From contig JAJRSD010000083.1 in assembly GCA_024278975.1 (NCBI GenBank), positions 1-64,000 on the forward strand: 64,000 bases of DNA, written 5' to 3'. This document shows positions 26,376-35,202 of the stretch, in pieces; positions within the stretch are counted from its first letter, which is position 1, and each line of letters opens with the position of its first letter. The notes beneath the pieces are model-generated. The model saw only the letters and a list, made by a program, of their open reading frames with translations. It made no database searches and was not told where the DNA came from. The stretch is from Bacteroidota bacterium (lineage in GTDB: Bacteria > Bacteroidota > Bacteroidia > Bacteroidales > Prolixibacteraceae). The translations under genes were made by a program, and so were the position numbers.

Positions 26376-27210
26376 TTTCAATTAATGTTCCCAAAGCCAG
26401 CAAGCCGTAAAAAGTATATTCCAAATCGCGGGTTTCGTCACCATCGCCCGACAAAAACGCACCCGAACTATAATTGTGTTGAATAAAATTAATACAATCT
26501 ACTGTAATTAATCTTAAGTCGTAATTGGTTTGGCGCAAAACAAACAAGGCAACAGCAGTTGATAAAATATCGCTGTTTGTAACAGATGCGAAGGATCTAA
26601 AGCCTACTCCCTCTTTGTAATACGAGATAAGTTTTTGCTGCTCTTTTTTAAAATTCAAGCCAACTTTCTTTTTTGCAAAAGTTAATGCAGACATTAAACT
26701 ACAAGGCAAGTTTCCCTTTGGTTTATAAAAGTACAACCAAATTCGGGCAAAAAAGTAATAAACTTTATTGTATCTGTTTTGAGCATCGATAACTAATGTT
26801 AGCAGGAAAAATTTATACGACAACTCAATTCTTTTCCCTTTCCCGAAAACTACTTTTAACAGCGAAAATAGAGAACGGGATTTCTGCGGTTTAAAAAGCT
26901 CTGTGTCTATTAAAATAACAGCCATTTGTTCTACAGGTCCAATCTTCTGGTTATCTTTCTGAGTAGTTATATACGACTTAAAACTATCGAGATGCCCAGT
27001 GCAATTGCCGGCTAAACAAAGCCAAAAACCAAATATAGAATAGTAGAGGTCGGGGTTTCCACCGCGGTCGGTAAAACCACCGTTTTTATGTTGTTGGGTT
27101 TCTAAAAAAATGATTATTTGTTGTTGGGTTTCTTCGTCTAAAACATTAAACCCGGCTTCAACGTATTGAATTAACTGTTTGTAAACCGGTATATTTTGGT
27201 CACTAATCAT
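26347..27210 (-). CDS. Single-barrel prenyltransferase/cyclase-like protein
   Basis: A 287-residue protein with the repeat pattern of the prenyltransferase/squalene-cyclase alpha/alpha barrel: HKNGGFTDRGGNPDLYYSIF near residue 45 and GDGDETRDLEYTFYGLLALG near 258-277. The length gives only one barrel. It lacks the Cys and His zinc ligands of protein prenyltransferase beta subunits, and no clear DxDD was found (GDGDET is the nearest). It may be a partner or substrate-binding subunit of the adjacent cyclase, whose start codon lies inside the end of this gene. Function unknown. Confidence 0.7.
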   Translation of the reverse strand: MISDQNIPVYKQLIQYVEAGFNVLDEETQQQIIIFLETQQHKNGGFTDRGGNPDLYYSIFGFWLCLAGNCTGHLDSFKSYITTQKDNQKIGPVEQMAVILIDTELFKPQKSRSLFSLLKVVFGKGKRIELSYKFFLLTLVIDAQNRYNKVYYFFARIWLYFYKPKGNLPCSLMSALTFAKKKVGLNFKKEQQKLISYYKEGVGFRSFASVTNSDILSTAVALFVLRQTNYDLRLITVDCINFIQHNYSSGAFLSGDGDETRDLEYTFYGLLALGTLIENGEDSEKQT

Positions 27211-27212
27211 TT

Positions 27213-28784
27213 TTATTGGCGTTTAAATAATTTCCCCAATATGCCGTATAAACTTAGCCGAAGTTTTGCATTTTGAAGTTTATCGAGTTTCGAGTAACAT
27301 TTTTCAACATAATTATTTAAAATACTTTCTGCTTCCGAAATTAATTCTTTGTCCTCAATTACCTTTCTGAATTCACCAACATCGGTAAATACTTTGGCTG
27401 GAAGAGTCTCTTTTCTATCTAAATAAATATCGTTTAAAAGTGCAACCAGAAATGGGAAATTATCGATTTTTTCATTTTCAGCGGGTTCGTAAAATTCGTT
27501 TAAATCGTCTCTAATCTGGTAAGATATTCCAAATAAATCTGAAAACTGTTCAATAATTTCGATTTCAGTTTTATTTGCATCACCTAAAACAGCACCCAAC
27601 AAAAGAGCTACTTTAATGGCTTCACCTGTTTTTAGTTTAAAAATATTCAGAACTTTTTCGATGCCTAAATCACTGATATGTTCATTTAATAAAATATCGG
27701 CTGATTGCCCCTGCGTGAGTCTCACATGCGAGAGTGTTACTTTTTTTAAGCACTCAACAATTAATTTATTAGCAACAGGCAAATCTGACAGAATCTGGTA
27801 ACCTTTTCCGATAAGATAATCGCCAACATTAATTGCAATTGGCATACCATGTTTTTTATGTGCAGTTTCAACATTGTACCTCAAATCTGCATCATCCTGA
27901 ATATCATCATGAATTAACGAAGCTTTGTGAAAACACTCGATAATAAAAGCCAACGAAGGTAAAATAGTACTATTCTCTTTTTTCGAATAGGCAAGATAAG
28001 TCAGAACTGCCAAAAGCGGGCGCATTCGCTGACCACCAATTAACATGTACTCTTTTGCCAGTTGTTCTGCTTTGTCCGATTCAGTAAAAAATAGTTGAAG
28101 CGACTCTTCAGAAAAATACTCTGTTACCTGCGATTTTAATTGAGAAACAGAGAGTGGTTTAAAATTATCATTTTCCTCAAATGACCTAATTTCGTCGAAA
28201 AGCCATTGATTATCTAATTTTGTATTCTGACAGCCATCGTACATAAGTGGTATTCCAATTACCGGAACAGCCGCATTGGAAACGGGGTCGAACGAACGCT
28301 GTAAAACAGGCATACAACTAACTCCAATAACGGCATCAATTGCACCTTCTTCAACCAACCCAACTGCAACCGTAGTACCTTCGGCAACTAATGTTGCGTA
28401 TCCCAACTGTTCGGCTTCTATCAAAATATTATCTATTGAACAACCTTTACAACCAGCACAAATTAGCCCCAGATTATCGAAAACCCCCCTGCAACTGGTA
28501 CTACTTTTCAAACATTGTGGAAGTAAAAGAAGCCTGCGGTTTATGGGGGTGGCTTTTACTGTTTCGCGCCATGTTTCATTTCCAATCAGGATAATGGCAA
28601 AATCGGTATATTCTTTCGGAATATTCAGTTTATGAACAAGTTTAATTGCCAGTTTTTCCAAGGTTTCAAAATTTGCCGGCGGTCGCAATCCTATCTTTTT
28701 TATAAGCAGTGCCGCCTCTTTACGAAGCAAATTTCGTAACGGCAACTCCTTCGGGACTTTTAATAATCTTTCTTCTTTTTTCAT
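27213..28784 (-). CDS. DUF116 - polyprenyl synthase fusion
   Basis: A 523-residue two-domain protein. Residues about 60-200 form a cysteine-rich DUF116 domain (Cys91, Cys98, Cys109, Cys112, Cys115, Cys157, Cys185), a family often linked to iron-sulfur and radical SAM proteins. Residues about 225-523 form a trans-polyprenyl diphosphate synthase: IGGQRMRP at 249-256, first Asp-rich motif HDDIQDDAD at 292-300, and second Asp-rich motif QIRDDLNE, where the last aspartate of DDxxD is replaced by glutamate. Alanine at position -5 of the first motif suggests a product of C20 or longer. It lies two bases from the barrel protein gene and five from the radical SAM gene. Confidence 0.85.
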   Translation of the reverse strand: MKKEERLLKVPKELPLRNLLRKEAALLIKKIGLRPPANFETLEKLAIKLVHKLNIPKEYTDFAIILIGNETWRETVKATPINRRLLLLPQCLKSSTSCRGVFDNLGLICAGCKGCSIDNILIEAEQLGYATLVAEGTTVAVGLVEEGAIDAVIGVSCMPVLQRSFDPVSNAAVPVIGIPLMYDGCQNTKLDNQWLFDEIRSFEENDNFKPLSVSQLKSQVTEYFSEESLQLFFTESDKAEQLAKEYMLIGGQRMRPLLAVLTYLAYSKKENSTILPSLAFIIECFHKASLIHDDIQDDADLRYNVETAHKKHGMPIAINVGDYLIGKGYQILSDLPVANKLIVECLKKVTLSHVRLTQGQSADILLNEHISDLGIEKVLNIFKLKTGEAIKVALLLGAVLGDANKTEIEIIEQFSDLFGISYQIRDDLNEFYEPAENEKIDNFPFLVALLNDIYLDRKETLPAKVFTDVGEFRKVIEDKELISEAESILNNYVEKCYSKLDKLQNAKLRLSLYGILGKLFKRQ

Positions 28785-28789
28785 TTTAA

Positions 28790-29965
28790 TTAACCGTAAG
28801 CTCCTAATCCGAAAAAAGCACGTTTTTTTGCAAACCTGTAAAATCGGTTTTTTTCGGGAATAGATTTTATTGAACCATGACTTGGAACTTTTTGCATTGC
28901 CGACAACCGCTCTGCTTCGTTTCCGCGACCGGAAGTATCTCTGGCCGAATGTTTATTTGTGTAATTTACAAGCCATTGAGGATCGTCCATTACAATACAC
29001 CCTTTTGTTTTATTGGGGATTTCGGTTTTGAATTCTTTTAAAAAAGAGGAATTTTTGTAAATGTCGGCCAGGTTTCCATCGCTAACATTATTGGTTGCAA
29101 ACTGAATCACGGGGCAAGGTTCAATGTCTCCCGAGGCATTTATATGATGACTTAATCCGGAAGCTGCCGGACAGAGTCCATCTCCATTTTCGTCCCAATA
29201 TGCATCAACAATTACGATGTTGTATTTAATGCGCGCATCAACTATAAACAGTCGTAATTTCTCAATTTCCTCTTCAGAAAGAGCAAGTTCAACTGTTGCA
29301 TTTTCGCCAACCGGACGGTAAATATAATACCACAAATAAAGCACTCCTTTTTTTATGAGTGAGTAGATAAATTCTTCCGAAAAAGCAAGTTCCATATTCG
29401 ATTTGCAAACACTCATTGCAACCCCGGTTACTAATCCGGCTTGTGTAGAATTTACAATTGCGGCTTGTGTTTTCTCGTAAACATCGATACCTCCGCGTCT
29501 GATATCTGCAACTTCCTGGTCGCCTTCAAAACTAATAAGCGGAGTAACATTCGATAATTTACGAAGTTCCTCTGCAACTTCAGGCGTTAAAAGTGTTCCG
29601 TTTGTAAACAACTGGAAATAACAGTCGCTGTGTTTTCTGAAAATATCGAACAGAGGTTTGTACAGCAGAGGTTCGCCGCCTAATATTCCAAAAAAATAGG
29701 AGCCCTGTTTTTTCGATTGTTCAATAATACTGTCGAGTTTTTCGGGTTCCATTTGGCTGTTCTTTATCTTCCCTGTAACCCAGCAACCCTGGCAGTGTAA
29801 ATTACAATCGTCGGTTACCGATATAAAGTGAAAAGCCGGAAAAAACACACCTTTTTTTAATCGCTTTTGAAACCGGTTAAAACTTATTGCCCCCTTAATT
29901 CCAAGGTTATATATAAATTTGAACAGACATTTTTTATCAGTTTTTAAAACTAACTGTTTTAGCAT
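28790..29965 (-). CDS. Radical SAM enzyme with C-terminal cysteine cluster
   Basis: A 391-residue radical SAM protein. The [4Fe-4S] motif is Cys54-x3-Cys58-x2-Cys61 in TDDCNLHCQGCWV, followed by the GGEPLLYKP motif. A SPASM-like C-terminal region contains CPAASG, DIEPCPV and GCIVMDD and could bind extra clusters. No signal peptide is seen. The gene lies between the ferredoxin (one-base gap) and the DUF116-prenyl synthase (five-base gap), so it is almost certainly part of the terpenoid unit, where it could modify the prenyl chain or cyclised product. It does not look like HpnH, the adenosylhopane synthase. Reaction unknown. Confidence 0.87.
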   Translation of the reverse strand: MLKQLVLKTDKKCLFKFIYNLGIKGAISFNRFQKRLKKGVFFPAFHFISVTDDCNLHCQGCWVTGKIKNSQMEPEKLDSIIEQSKKQGSYFFGILGGEPLLYKPLFDIFRKHSDCYFQLFTNGTLLTPEVAEELRKLSNVTPLISFEGDQEVADIRRGGIDVYEKTQAAIVNSTQAGLVTGVAMSVCKSNMELAFSEEFIYSLIKKGVLYLWYYIYRPVGENATVELALSEEEIEKLRLFIVDARIKYNIVIVDAYWDENGDGLCPAASGLSHHINASGDIEPCPVIQFATNNVSDGNLADIYKNSSFLKEFKTEIPNKTKGCIVMDDPQWLVNYTNKHSARDTSGRGNEAERLSAMQKVPSHGSIKSIPEKNRFYRFAKKRAFFGLGAYG

Positions 29966-29966
29966 A

Positions 29967-30740
29967 TTATTTCTTTTTATTCAATCCCTTTTTTAAATCT
30001 GCAATTGCCTTATTTCTCTCTGCCTCGGCTTGTTGGACAAATCCTTGTCTGAAAATATTTCTTCGCGAATTGTTCCGCTCGTTCAGTAGCACAAACAACC
30101 CACCGTTATTTTCTGGTTTTTGTATCCTGATTTTTTCTCCGGGTTCAGCTCCCGAGAGAACAGAATTCTCGGCTAACCTTGGAAAAATTATTGCAGATGT
30201 CGGACAAGTTCGCCCACAAGCGGGACAATTGTCTTTACATTCCAGTGGTTCTACAACACTCAAACTTTTTTTATCGTACTCATAAACTCCAAAAAGGCAA
30301 AACCGGGAACATTGCCCGCAAAGTGTGCACCGCGAGTGGTCGATAACAGGAAACCAGGCCGGGACTTCCAATTCGCTTTTTTTAATTTCATAATTGGCAT
30401 CTCCCGCAGGTAAATTATATTCACTCTTCAGTTTATCACCTATTTGCTCAACTGTTTCCTCTCTGAAATTTAAGGTTTTAAATGCCCCAAAATCAATTTT
30501 GTTTTGTATTAAAAGGTTTTTTACGGCACGCGGATAACAGGCAACAATAAATTTATGATGATATTTTTTTCCAATGGAATTCAAAAAATCTTTTTCGGTT
30601 AACGAACAGGCACACAAATCATGTAACTCGTAAACATCTATTTGCAACTTAGCAAAAACCTGTTTCAGCTTTTCCTGTTTCTCTTCCGAAATTAGTCCGG
30701 CACTGCATCTACAAAATAATAAACATGTTTTATTCTTCAT
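29967..30740 (-). CDS. Double [4Fe-4S] ferredoxin with Hdr-like N-terminal domain
   Basis: A 257-residue protein. The N-terminal 110 residues (LFCRCSAGLISEE, DLCACS, VACYPRAVKNLL) resemble a cysteine-containing domain seen in heterodisulfide-reductase-type and other archaeal-like redox proteins. The centre holds two [4Fe-4S] motifs: CTLCGQCSRFC near 137-147 and CKDNCPACGRTCP near 168-180. The C-terminus is charged and low in complexity. It is the first gene of the five-gene unit and probably supplies electrons to the radical SAM enzyme and perhaps to the DUF116 domain. Confidence 0.82.
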   Translation of the reverse strand: MKNKTCLLFCRCSAGLISEEKQEKLKQVFAKLQIDVYELHDLCACSLTEKDFLNSIGKKYHHKFIVACYPRAVKNLLIQNKIDFGAFKTLNFREETVEQIGDKLKSEYNLPAGDANYEIKKSELEVPAWFPVIDHSRCTLCGQCSRFCLFGVYEYDKKSLSVVEPLECKDNCPACGRTCPTSAIIFPRLAENSVLSGAEPGEKIRIQKPENNGGLFVLLNERNNSRRNIFRQGFVQQAEAERNKAIADLKKGLNKKK

Positions 30741-31008
30741 CTTCTTTTAAAAAAGCTAAATAAATGAAATTTATTTGTGAAATGGAAATTACAATATACA
30801 ATTAGGTTCTCAACAAACTAAAGCTGTAAAAAGTTTTATCACCGACTCATTCTTTCTCTGGTTTTTAGATATACTCAATTCAGAAAGGTTTTCTGAAATT
30901 TTTTGATTCGTTCTTTTTCTCTTTTCCTACGGTAAATAAAAAAATATAATGTTAGATCGGGCAAAATCGAAATATACACAGAATAGTTTAAGGGGATATT
31001 GAAAAAAA

Positions 31009-31983
31009 TTATCTTTTCCGGGTGGTGATATAATTCATCAATTCGATTAAAGACGTGCGTGCTTCGCAATCGTCAAACTCCATTAATGCACTTACAGCTT
31101 TGTCTTTGAATTCCAGCATCTTAGATTCTGCATATTCAAGTCCGCCCTTTTTTGTAACCATTTCTATTAACTCTTTAACAACCTCCGAATCTTTGTTTTT
31201 GCGCTTTATCAACCGTAAGATTCGCTTACGTTCTTTCGGTTTTGCATTGTTTAAAACGTATAAAAGTGGTAATGTAATTTTCTTCTCTTTTATGTCGTTT
31301 CCTGTTGGTTTTCCCAAAACTCCTTTCGACTGATAATCGAAAATATCGTCTTTTATCTGAAATGCTATTCCGGCATCTTGTCCAATTCGATACATTTTTT
31401 CGGGTAATTCCGGATCGTCTGATGCTGAAGCGGCTCCAATTGCCATGCTGGTAGCAATTAACGAAGCTGTTTTTTTGCGAATTATTTCGAAGTATGTTTC
31501 ATCGTCGATATCAAGTTTACGACTTTTTTTCATTTGGAGAATTTCGCCTTCGCTCATATCTTGTACGGCTTGCGAAATCAGATGTAAAAAGTTGTACTTT
31601 TTGTTTTCGAGTTGAAGTATTAGTCCTCTTGCAAGAATATAATCGCCCACCAAAACTGCAAGTTTATTTTTCCAAAGTGCTTTTACCGAGAAGGTTCCGC
31701 GACGTTCGTACGACTCATCAACCACATCGTCGTGAACCAAAGTTGCGGTGTGCAACAGCTCAACCGAGCAGGCAGCTAATTTTGAATATTCATTTGTTTC
31801 GCCATGTAATTTTGCCGACAAAAAGACAAAAATTGGCCGGAGTTGTTTCCCTTTTGTACGGTATAAAAAATTTAAAATAGTTGCGAGAAGTGGAATATCG
31901 CTCTGTAATGATTTTTTAAAATAGGGTTCAAAATCTTTGAGCTCCTGTTCAATCGGTAATCTTATTTTTTTTATTGTTGTCAT
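31009..31983 (-). CDS. Polyprenyl diphosphate synthase (IspB-like)
   Basis: A 324-residue trans-prenyl diphosphate synthase with LVHDDVVDES near residue 83, a second Asp-rich motif FQIKDDIFDYQ near 212, and KGKQLRP near 46. It is the housekeeping type, making the side chain of menaquinone. It starts at the ATG at 31983 (MTTIKKIRLP); a TTG ten codons upstream is rejected. It lies 268 bases upstream of the ferredoxin gene, on the same strand as the terpenoid unit but probably transcribed separately. If induced together with that unit it could supply precursors. Confidence 0.92.
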   Translation of the reverse strand: MTTIKKIRLPIEQELKDFEPYFKKSLQSDIPLLATILNFLYRTKGKQLRPIFVFLSAKLHGETNEYSKLAACSVELLHTATLVHDDVVDESYERRGTFSVKALWKNKLAVLVGDYILARGLILQLENKKYNFLHLISQAVQDMSEGEILQMKKSRKLDIDDETYFEIIRKKTASLIATSMAIGAASASDDPELPEKMYRIGQDAGIAFQIKDDIFDYQSKGVLGKPTGNDIKEKKITLPLLYVLNNAKPKERKRILRLIKRKNKDSEVVKELIEMVTKKGGLEYAESKMLEFKDKAVSALMEFDDCEARTSLIELMNYITTRKR

Positions 31984-32163
31984 TAAATTGAAAATCTTTC
32001 TTTTTAATTTCAAACGAACATAGAATAAATTCGCTTAATAAAGTAATGATTTAACGAAAATATATATAATTATTTAATGTTATTCAAAATTGATTCAAAT
32101 TGATTATTGTCAATAGTTTAGTCCTTAAATATTTATATATTTGCATTTGTAAATATTTTTATT

Positions 32164-32466
32164 ATGGTAGAAATCAAGGGGTTAGATGCAGATAGATTAG
32201 AAATTGCTGCAAGTATGTTAAAAGCGATGGCGCATCCGATGCGTATTGCGATACTCAAACATCTTGATGGTAACAAAAGGTTAACAGTTACTCAAATTCA
32301 TAAATTATTGGGAATTGAACAGTCTTCAACTTCTCATCATCTTGGAATTTTAAGAGACAAAGGAGTTTTATGCTCGAAGCGTGACGGGAAGAATACTTAC
32401 TACTATTTGAAATATGAAATTCTAAGTCATATTATAGATACTTTACAAACGTGTGCCTGCGAGTAA
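32164..32466 (+). CDS. ArsR-family winged-helix regulator
   Basis: A 100-residue ArsR/SmtB-type repressor: MAHPMRIAILKHL near residue 22, and recognition helix region LLGIEQSSTSHHLGILRDKG followed by the wing RDGKNTYYYL. The alpha-3 ELCVC metal site of ArsR is absent, but two cysteines end the protein (CACE) and could form part of a C-terminal sensor site. It is divergent from the polyprenyl synthase gene, so either may be its target. A TATATTTG box at 32136-32143, 21 bases before the ATG, fits the Bacteroidota -7 consensus, though no clear -33 box is visible. Confidence 0.88.
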   Translation: MVEIKGLDADRLEIAASMLKAMAHPMRIAILKHLDGNKRLTVTQIHKLLGIEQSSTSHHLGILRDKGVLCSKRDGKNTYYYLKYEILSHIIDTLQTCACE

Positions 32467-32528
32467 ATTATCATTAAAATATTGAATGCTGCAGATTTTA
32501 ATCTGGGGCATTTTTTGTTTGTTCCAAT

Positions 32529-33035
32529 CTAATTGTCAGAAAAACCTTTTCCTTTTTCTCTCAGATTTTTTAAATCGTTAACCGTAAAATCGCCATAAAA
32601 CGAAACGATAAAACGCATTTGATGGTCATCATCGTTTTTTACAAAAACGTGGCACTCGGTAAATTTTTTCTTTTTCCCCAGTAGCCATATTTCCACATCT
32701 TCGTCGTCGTCTTCACTCTCATCTTCAAACTTTTTGTATTGCGATGGTAAAAGTTTAATTGCTTTTTTAATAAAATCGGAACCGGTTAAATTTCCTTTTT
32801 CGGGGTTGTACGACATAAAACGTATTCGATTTAAATCGCCCGTTACATTTTTTTCATCATCGTCGTCTCCCAAATCCAAATCAATTGCATCAATCATACT
32901 TTTCGAGAAAGAGAAACTTAAAACCCCGTCGTTTCCTGAAAAAGTATCGTACATTTTTTCTGATTTACTTTGGGCATTTGCAAATTGTGAAGCAACTATA
33001 ATAATAGCCGCCAACGTTATTTTAATTGTTTTCAT
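32529..33035 (-). CDS. Exported DUF4252-family protein
   Basis: A 168-residue protein with a signal peptide (MKTIKITLAAIIIVASQFANAQ) and the pattern of Bacteroidota DUF4252 proteins (DTFSGNDGVLSFSFSKSM near the N-terminus). It carries two acidic stretches, DLGDDDDEKN and EDESEDDDEDVE. Family function is unknown. Genes of this family often accompany PspC/PadR envelope modules, as here. A hairpin separates it from the PspC gene, so it may have its own promoter. Confidence 0.8.
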   Translation of the reverse strand: MKTIKITLAAIIIVASQFANAQSKSEKMYDTFSGNDGVLSFSFSKSMIDAIDLDLGDDDDEKNVTGDLNRIRFMSYNPEKGNLTGSDFIKKAIKLLPSQYKKFEDESEDDDEDVEIWLLGKKKKFTECHVFVKNDDDHQMRFIVSFYGDFTVNDLKNLREKGKGFSDN

Positions 33036-33060
33036 TATAAATATTTTTTGCGAAGTTTAG

Positions 33061-33093
33061 TCATACCCTCACTTAAAAAAAGTGAGAGCATGA
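33061..33093 (-). terminator. Hairpin after the PspC gene; palindromic repeat family B
   Basis: The core stem CTCACTT/AAGTGAG around AAAAA extends as an imperfect inverted repeat from TCAT to ATGA. It lies 12 bases beyond the stop of the PspC-domain gene. A related imperfect hairpin with the same TCATGCTCTCACTT arm occurs at 44738-44768, which makes it a repeated element used as a terminator. Confidence 0.55.
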
Positions 33094-33104
33094 CATGACA
33101 ATAA

Positions 33105-34706
33105 CTAAAAATTGCTGTTTAATAATTCCTCTGTTTCTTTTAGTGCCAGACCATCTGAAGTCATTTTCCAAGTTTTTCCAACCATATCGGCATCCCATGT
33201 ATTCGACACATTATCAATATCGTAAATTATCTTAATCATATTCTCCCCAAGAAAAACTGATTTTCCTTCCGGTATTTTTATGGTGATATCAACATCTTGA
33301 TTACGCCATTTGCCGTCTTCGTCTAATAAAAAGTATGGGTCGAATAACAATGTTGAGTCGTTTAATTCGTAAATGTATATTATATCTTCGGCAGATTCTT
33401 TTGCATCTTCGCGAGTTTTCCCTCTCGCCGCTTTCTTCACCGAAACAATAAAATTATCGCTTCCCGATTTTACTATATCTAAATTTGGTTCCCCCATCAT
33501 AACTTCATCGCCATTAATAATCATAATCTTAAAGTTATTAATATCGAGGTCGAGTTCAGCATAGTCGTCATATTTATCATCGGCAAGTTTTAAGTACAGG
33601 GTTTCGCACGAGTCGCACGAAATTGTTTTATTCACTGTTATCGATGACTTACTTTTATAATTTCCAACCTGCCCTGCCGAAACAACTATTAGCGAAACAA
33701 GTGCAATTAACCAAACCCCAATCATACTTAATCCTATGGCTGTGTTATTTGTTTTATAGCGAAACACCAGTTTTGTTCCGATAAAAAGCATTGCAAGCAT
33801 CGGAATTCCCACTAATAACCCGATTGCAATTAATCCAAATGTTACTGTTCCGGGTTCAACAAAATGGTTAAAGAAACCGGGAACCTGAATGTCGGGACTC
33901 CAAATTAACGGCCAGCCATCAACAAAAGAGTGCCCGATTGCAAGTGTTGAAATAAACCCTAACAGACCAAAAAATCCGGAGATAATTAAAACAATACCAA
34001 TTATTATTACAATTACTTTTAGCAAAACTTTAAATATATTGTAAGCCACGTCGCCTGCACCTTCAACACCTTTTTTCCCTTTCGAATAAGTGTCTGACTC
34101 TTTAAACTTTTTGTAACTCTCTTTTACTTCGGCAACTTCCTCTTTTATCGACTTTTCAATATTTTTCACAGTTGCTTCTTGTCCACGCATTTCGAGGCGT
34201 TGAGTAGTGTTTATCGCTTTCGGAACTGCAATCCAAAGAATAAAGTATGCAATTAAAGCTGCTCCTGAAGTTACAAAAAACAGGGCTACAAAAATAATTC
34301 GCAGAATTACCGGATCCATATTAAAGTATGCCGAAAGTCCACCACAAACACCACCTAAAACACGGTGCTCGGGGTCGCGGTACAGTCTTCTTTTTCTTTT
34401 AGATTCAGTGTAAACAGGTTCTTCTTCTTCTCCCTCTCCTTCTTCTTCGGCAATAATTTCCGGAGTTCCCATTATTTCAATTATATTGTTTACCATTTCA
34501 ACTGTAACGACTATTTTCTCTTCGGTTGATTTTTCGCTGAAAATTTCAGCAATCCTCGCTTCAATGTCCGAAACAATCTCTCTCCCCTCTTCTCCGCTAC
34601 CAAAATGGTTTTTTAATTTAATTAGATATTTCTGGAGTACCTCGTACGCATCTTCTTCGATGTGAAAAATGGTACCACTTATATTTATTGTAAATGTCTT
34701 TTTCAT
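33105..34706 (-). CDS. PspC-domain inner-membrane protein
   Basis: A 533-residue protein. A cytosolic N-terminal domain (residues 1-110) ends in an acidic stretch. A PspC domain follows (RDPEHRVLGGVCGGLSAYF near residue 110, then FVALFFVTSGAALIAYFILW), then several further membrane helices (about 225-345) and a C-terminal beta-rich periplasmic region. PspC domains act in envelope-stress sensing. The PadR regulator gene lies 111 bases upstream on the same strand, forming the common Bacteroidota PadR-PspC pairing. Exact signal unknown. Confidence 0.88.
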   Translation of the reverse strand: MKKTFTINISGTIFHIEEDAYEVLQKYLIKLKNHFGSGEEGREIVSDIEARIAEIFSEKSTEEKIVVTVEMVNNIIEIMGTPEIIAEEEGEGEEEEPVYTESKRKRRLYRDPEHRVLGGVCGGLSAYFNMDPVILRIIFVALFFVTSGAALIAYFILWIAVPKAINTTQRLEMRGQEATVKNIEKSIKEEVAEVKESYKKFKESDTYSKGKKGVEGAGDVAYNIFKVLLKVIVIIIGIVLIISGFFGLLGFISTLAIGHSFVDGWPLIWSPDIQVPGFFNHFVEPGTVTFGLIAIGLLVGIPMLAMLFIGTKLVFRYKTNNTAIGLSMIGVWLIALVSLIVVSAGQVGNYKSKSSITVNKTISCDSCETLYLKLADDKYDDYAELDLDINNFKIMIINGDEVMMGEPNLDIVKSGSDNFIVSVKKAARGKTREDAKESAEDIIYIYELNDSTLLFDPYFLLDEDGKWRNQDVDITIKIPEGKSVFLGENMIKIIYDIDNVSNTWDADMVGKTWKMTSDGLALKETEELLNSNF

Positions 34707-34817
34707 CTCATTATTATTTTAAATTTTTTACGGGCATTCGATGTATCTCGCGTATAGTTTTTTTTCTGTGTTATAAATATGCTGTTTGCTCGTTTCATCT
34801 CATTATAATTTTAATAG

Positions 34818-35150
34818 TTACGATCTATTATTTTTAACTGTACCTACAGATTCTACTAATTCTCCCCACGAATTTTCCAGATCTCCTAGAAATTTTCGTC
34901 CACTGTCTGTTAATTCGTAGTATTTACGCGGCGGTCCTTGTGTAGATTCCTCCCAACGGTAAGTTAATAATCCTGCATTTTTTAAGCGGGTGAGCAGTGG
35001 ATAAAGTGTTCCTTCAACCACTATTAATTTTGCTTCTTTTAATGCCTGAATTATATTGCTTGCGTAGAGAGGTTTGCCGTCCAGAACAAGAAGTATGCAA
35101 TATTCCAAAACTCCTTTCCTCATCTGTGCTTTTGCATTTTCTATTTTCAT
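34818..35150 (-). CDS. PadR-family transcriptional regulator
   Basis: A 110-residue PadR-type winged-helix regulator (MRKGVLEYCILLVLDGKPLYA, EGTLYPLLTRLKNAGLL, GPPRKYYELTDSGRKFL). It lies between the PspC gene and the gene for a small exported repeat protein, all on the minus strand. The promoter at 35766-35797 upstream of the first gene carries an inverted repeat that may be its operator. Confidence 0.92.
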   Translation of the reverse strand: MKIENAKAQMRKGVLEYCILLVLDGKPLYASNIIQALKEAKLIVVEGTLYPLLTRLKNAGLLTYRWEESTQGPPRKYYELTDSGRKFLGDLENSWGELVESVGTVKNNRS

Positions 35151-35202
35151 CTCAATAAATTCTAATATGTGTACATAATTGCGTTCTCTAAATCTCTCAG
35201 AT

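Noticed and set aside
30875..31069. Minus-strand frame of 64 codons overlapping the end of the polyprenyl synthase gene
   Set aside because: It overlaps a firm gene by 61 bases, has no ribosome site and no family.
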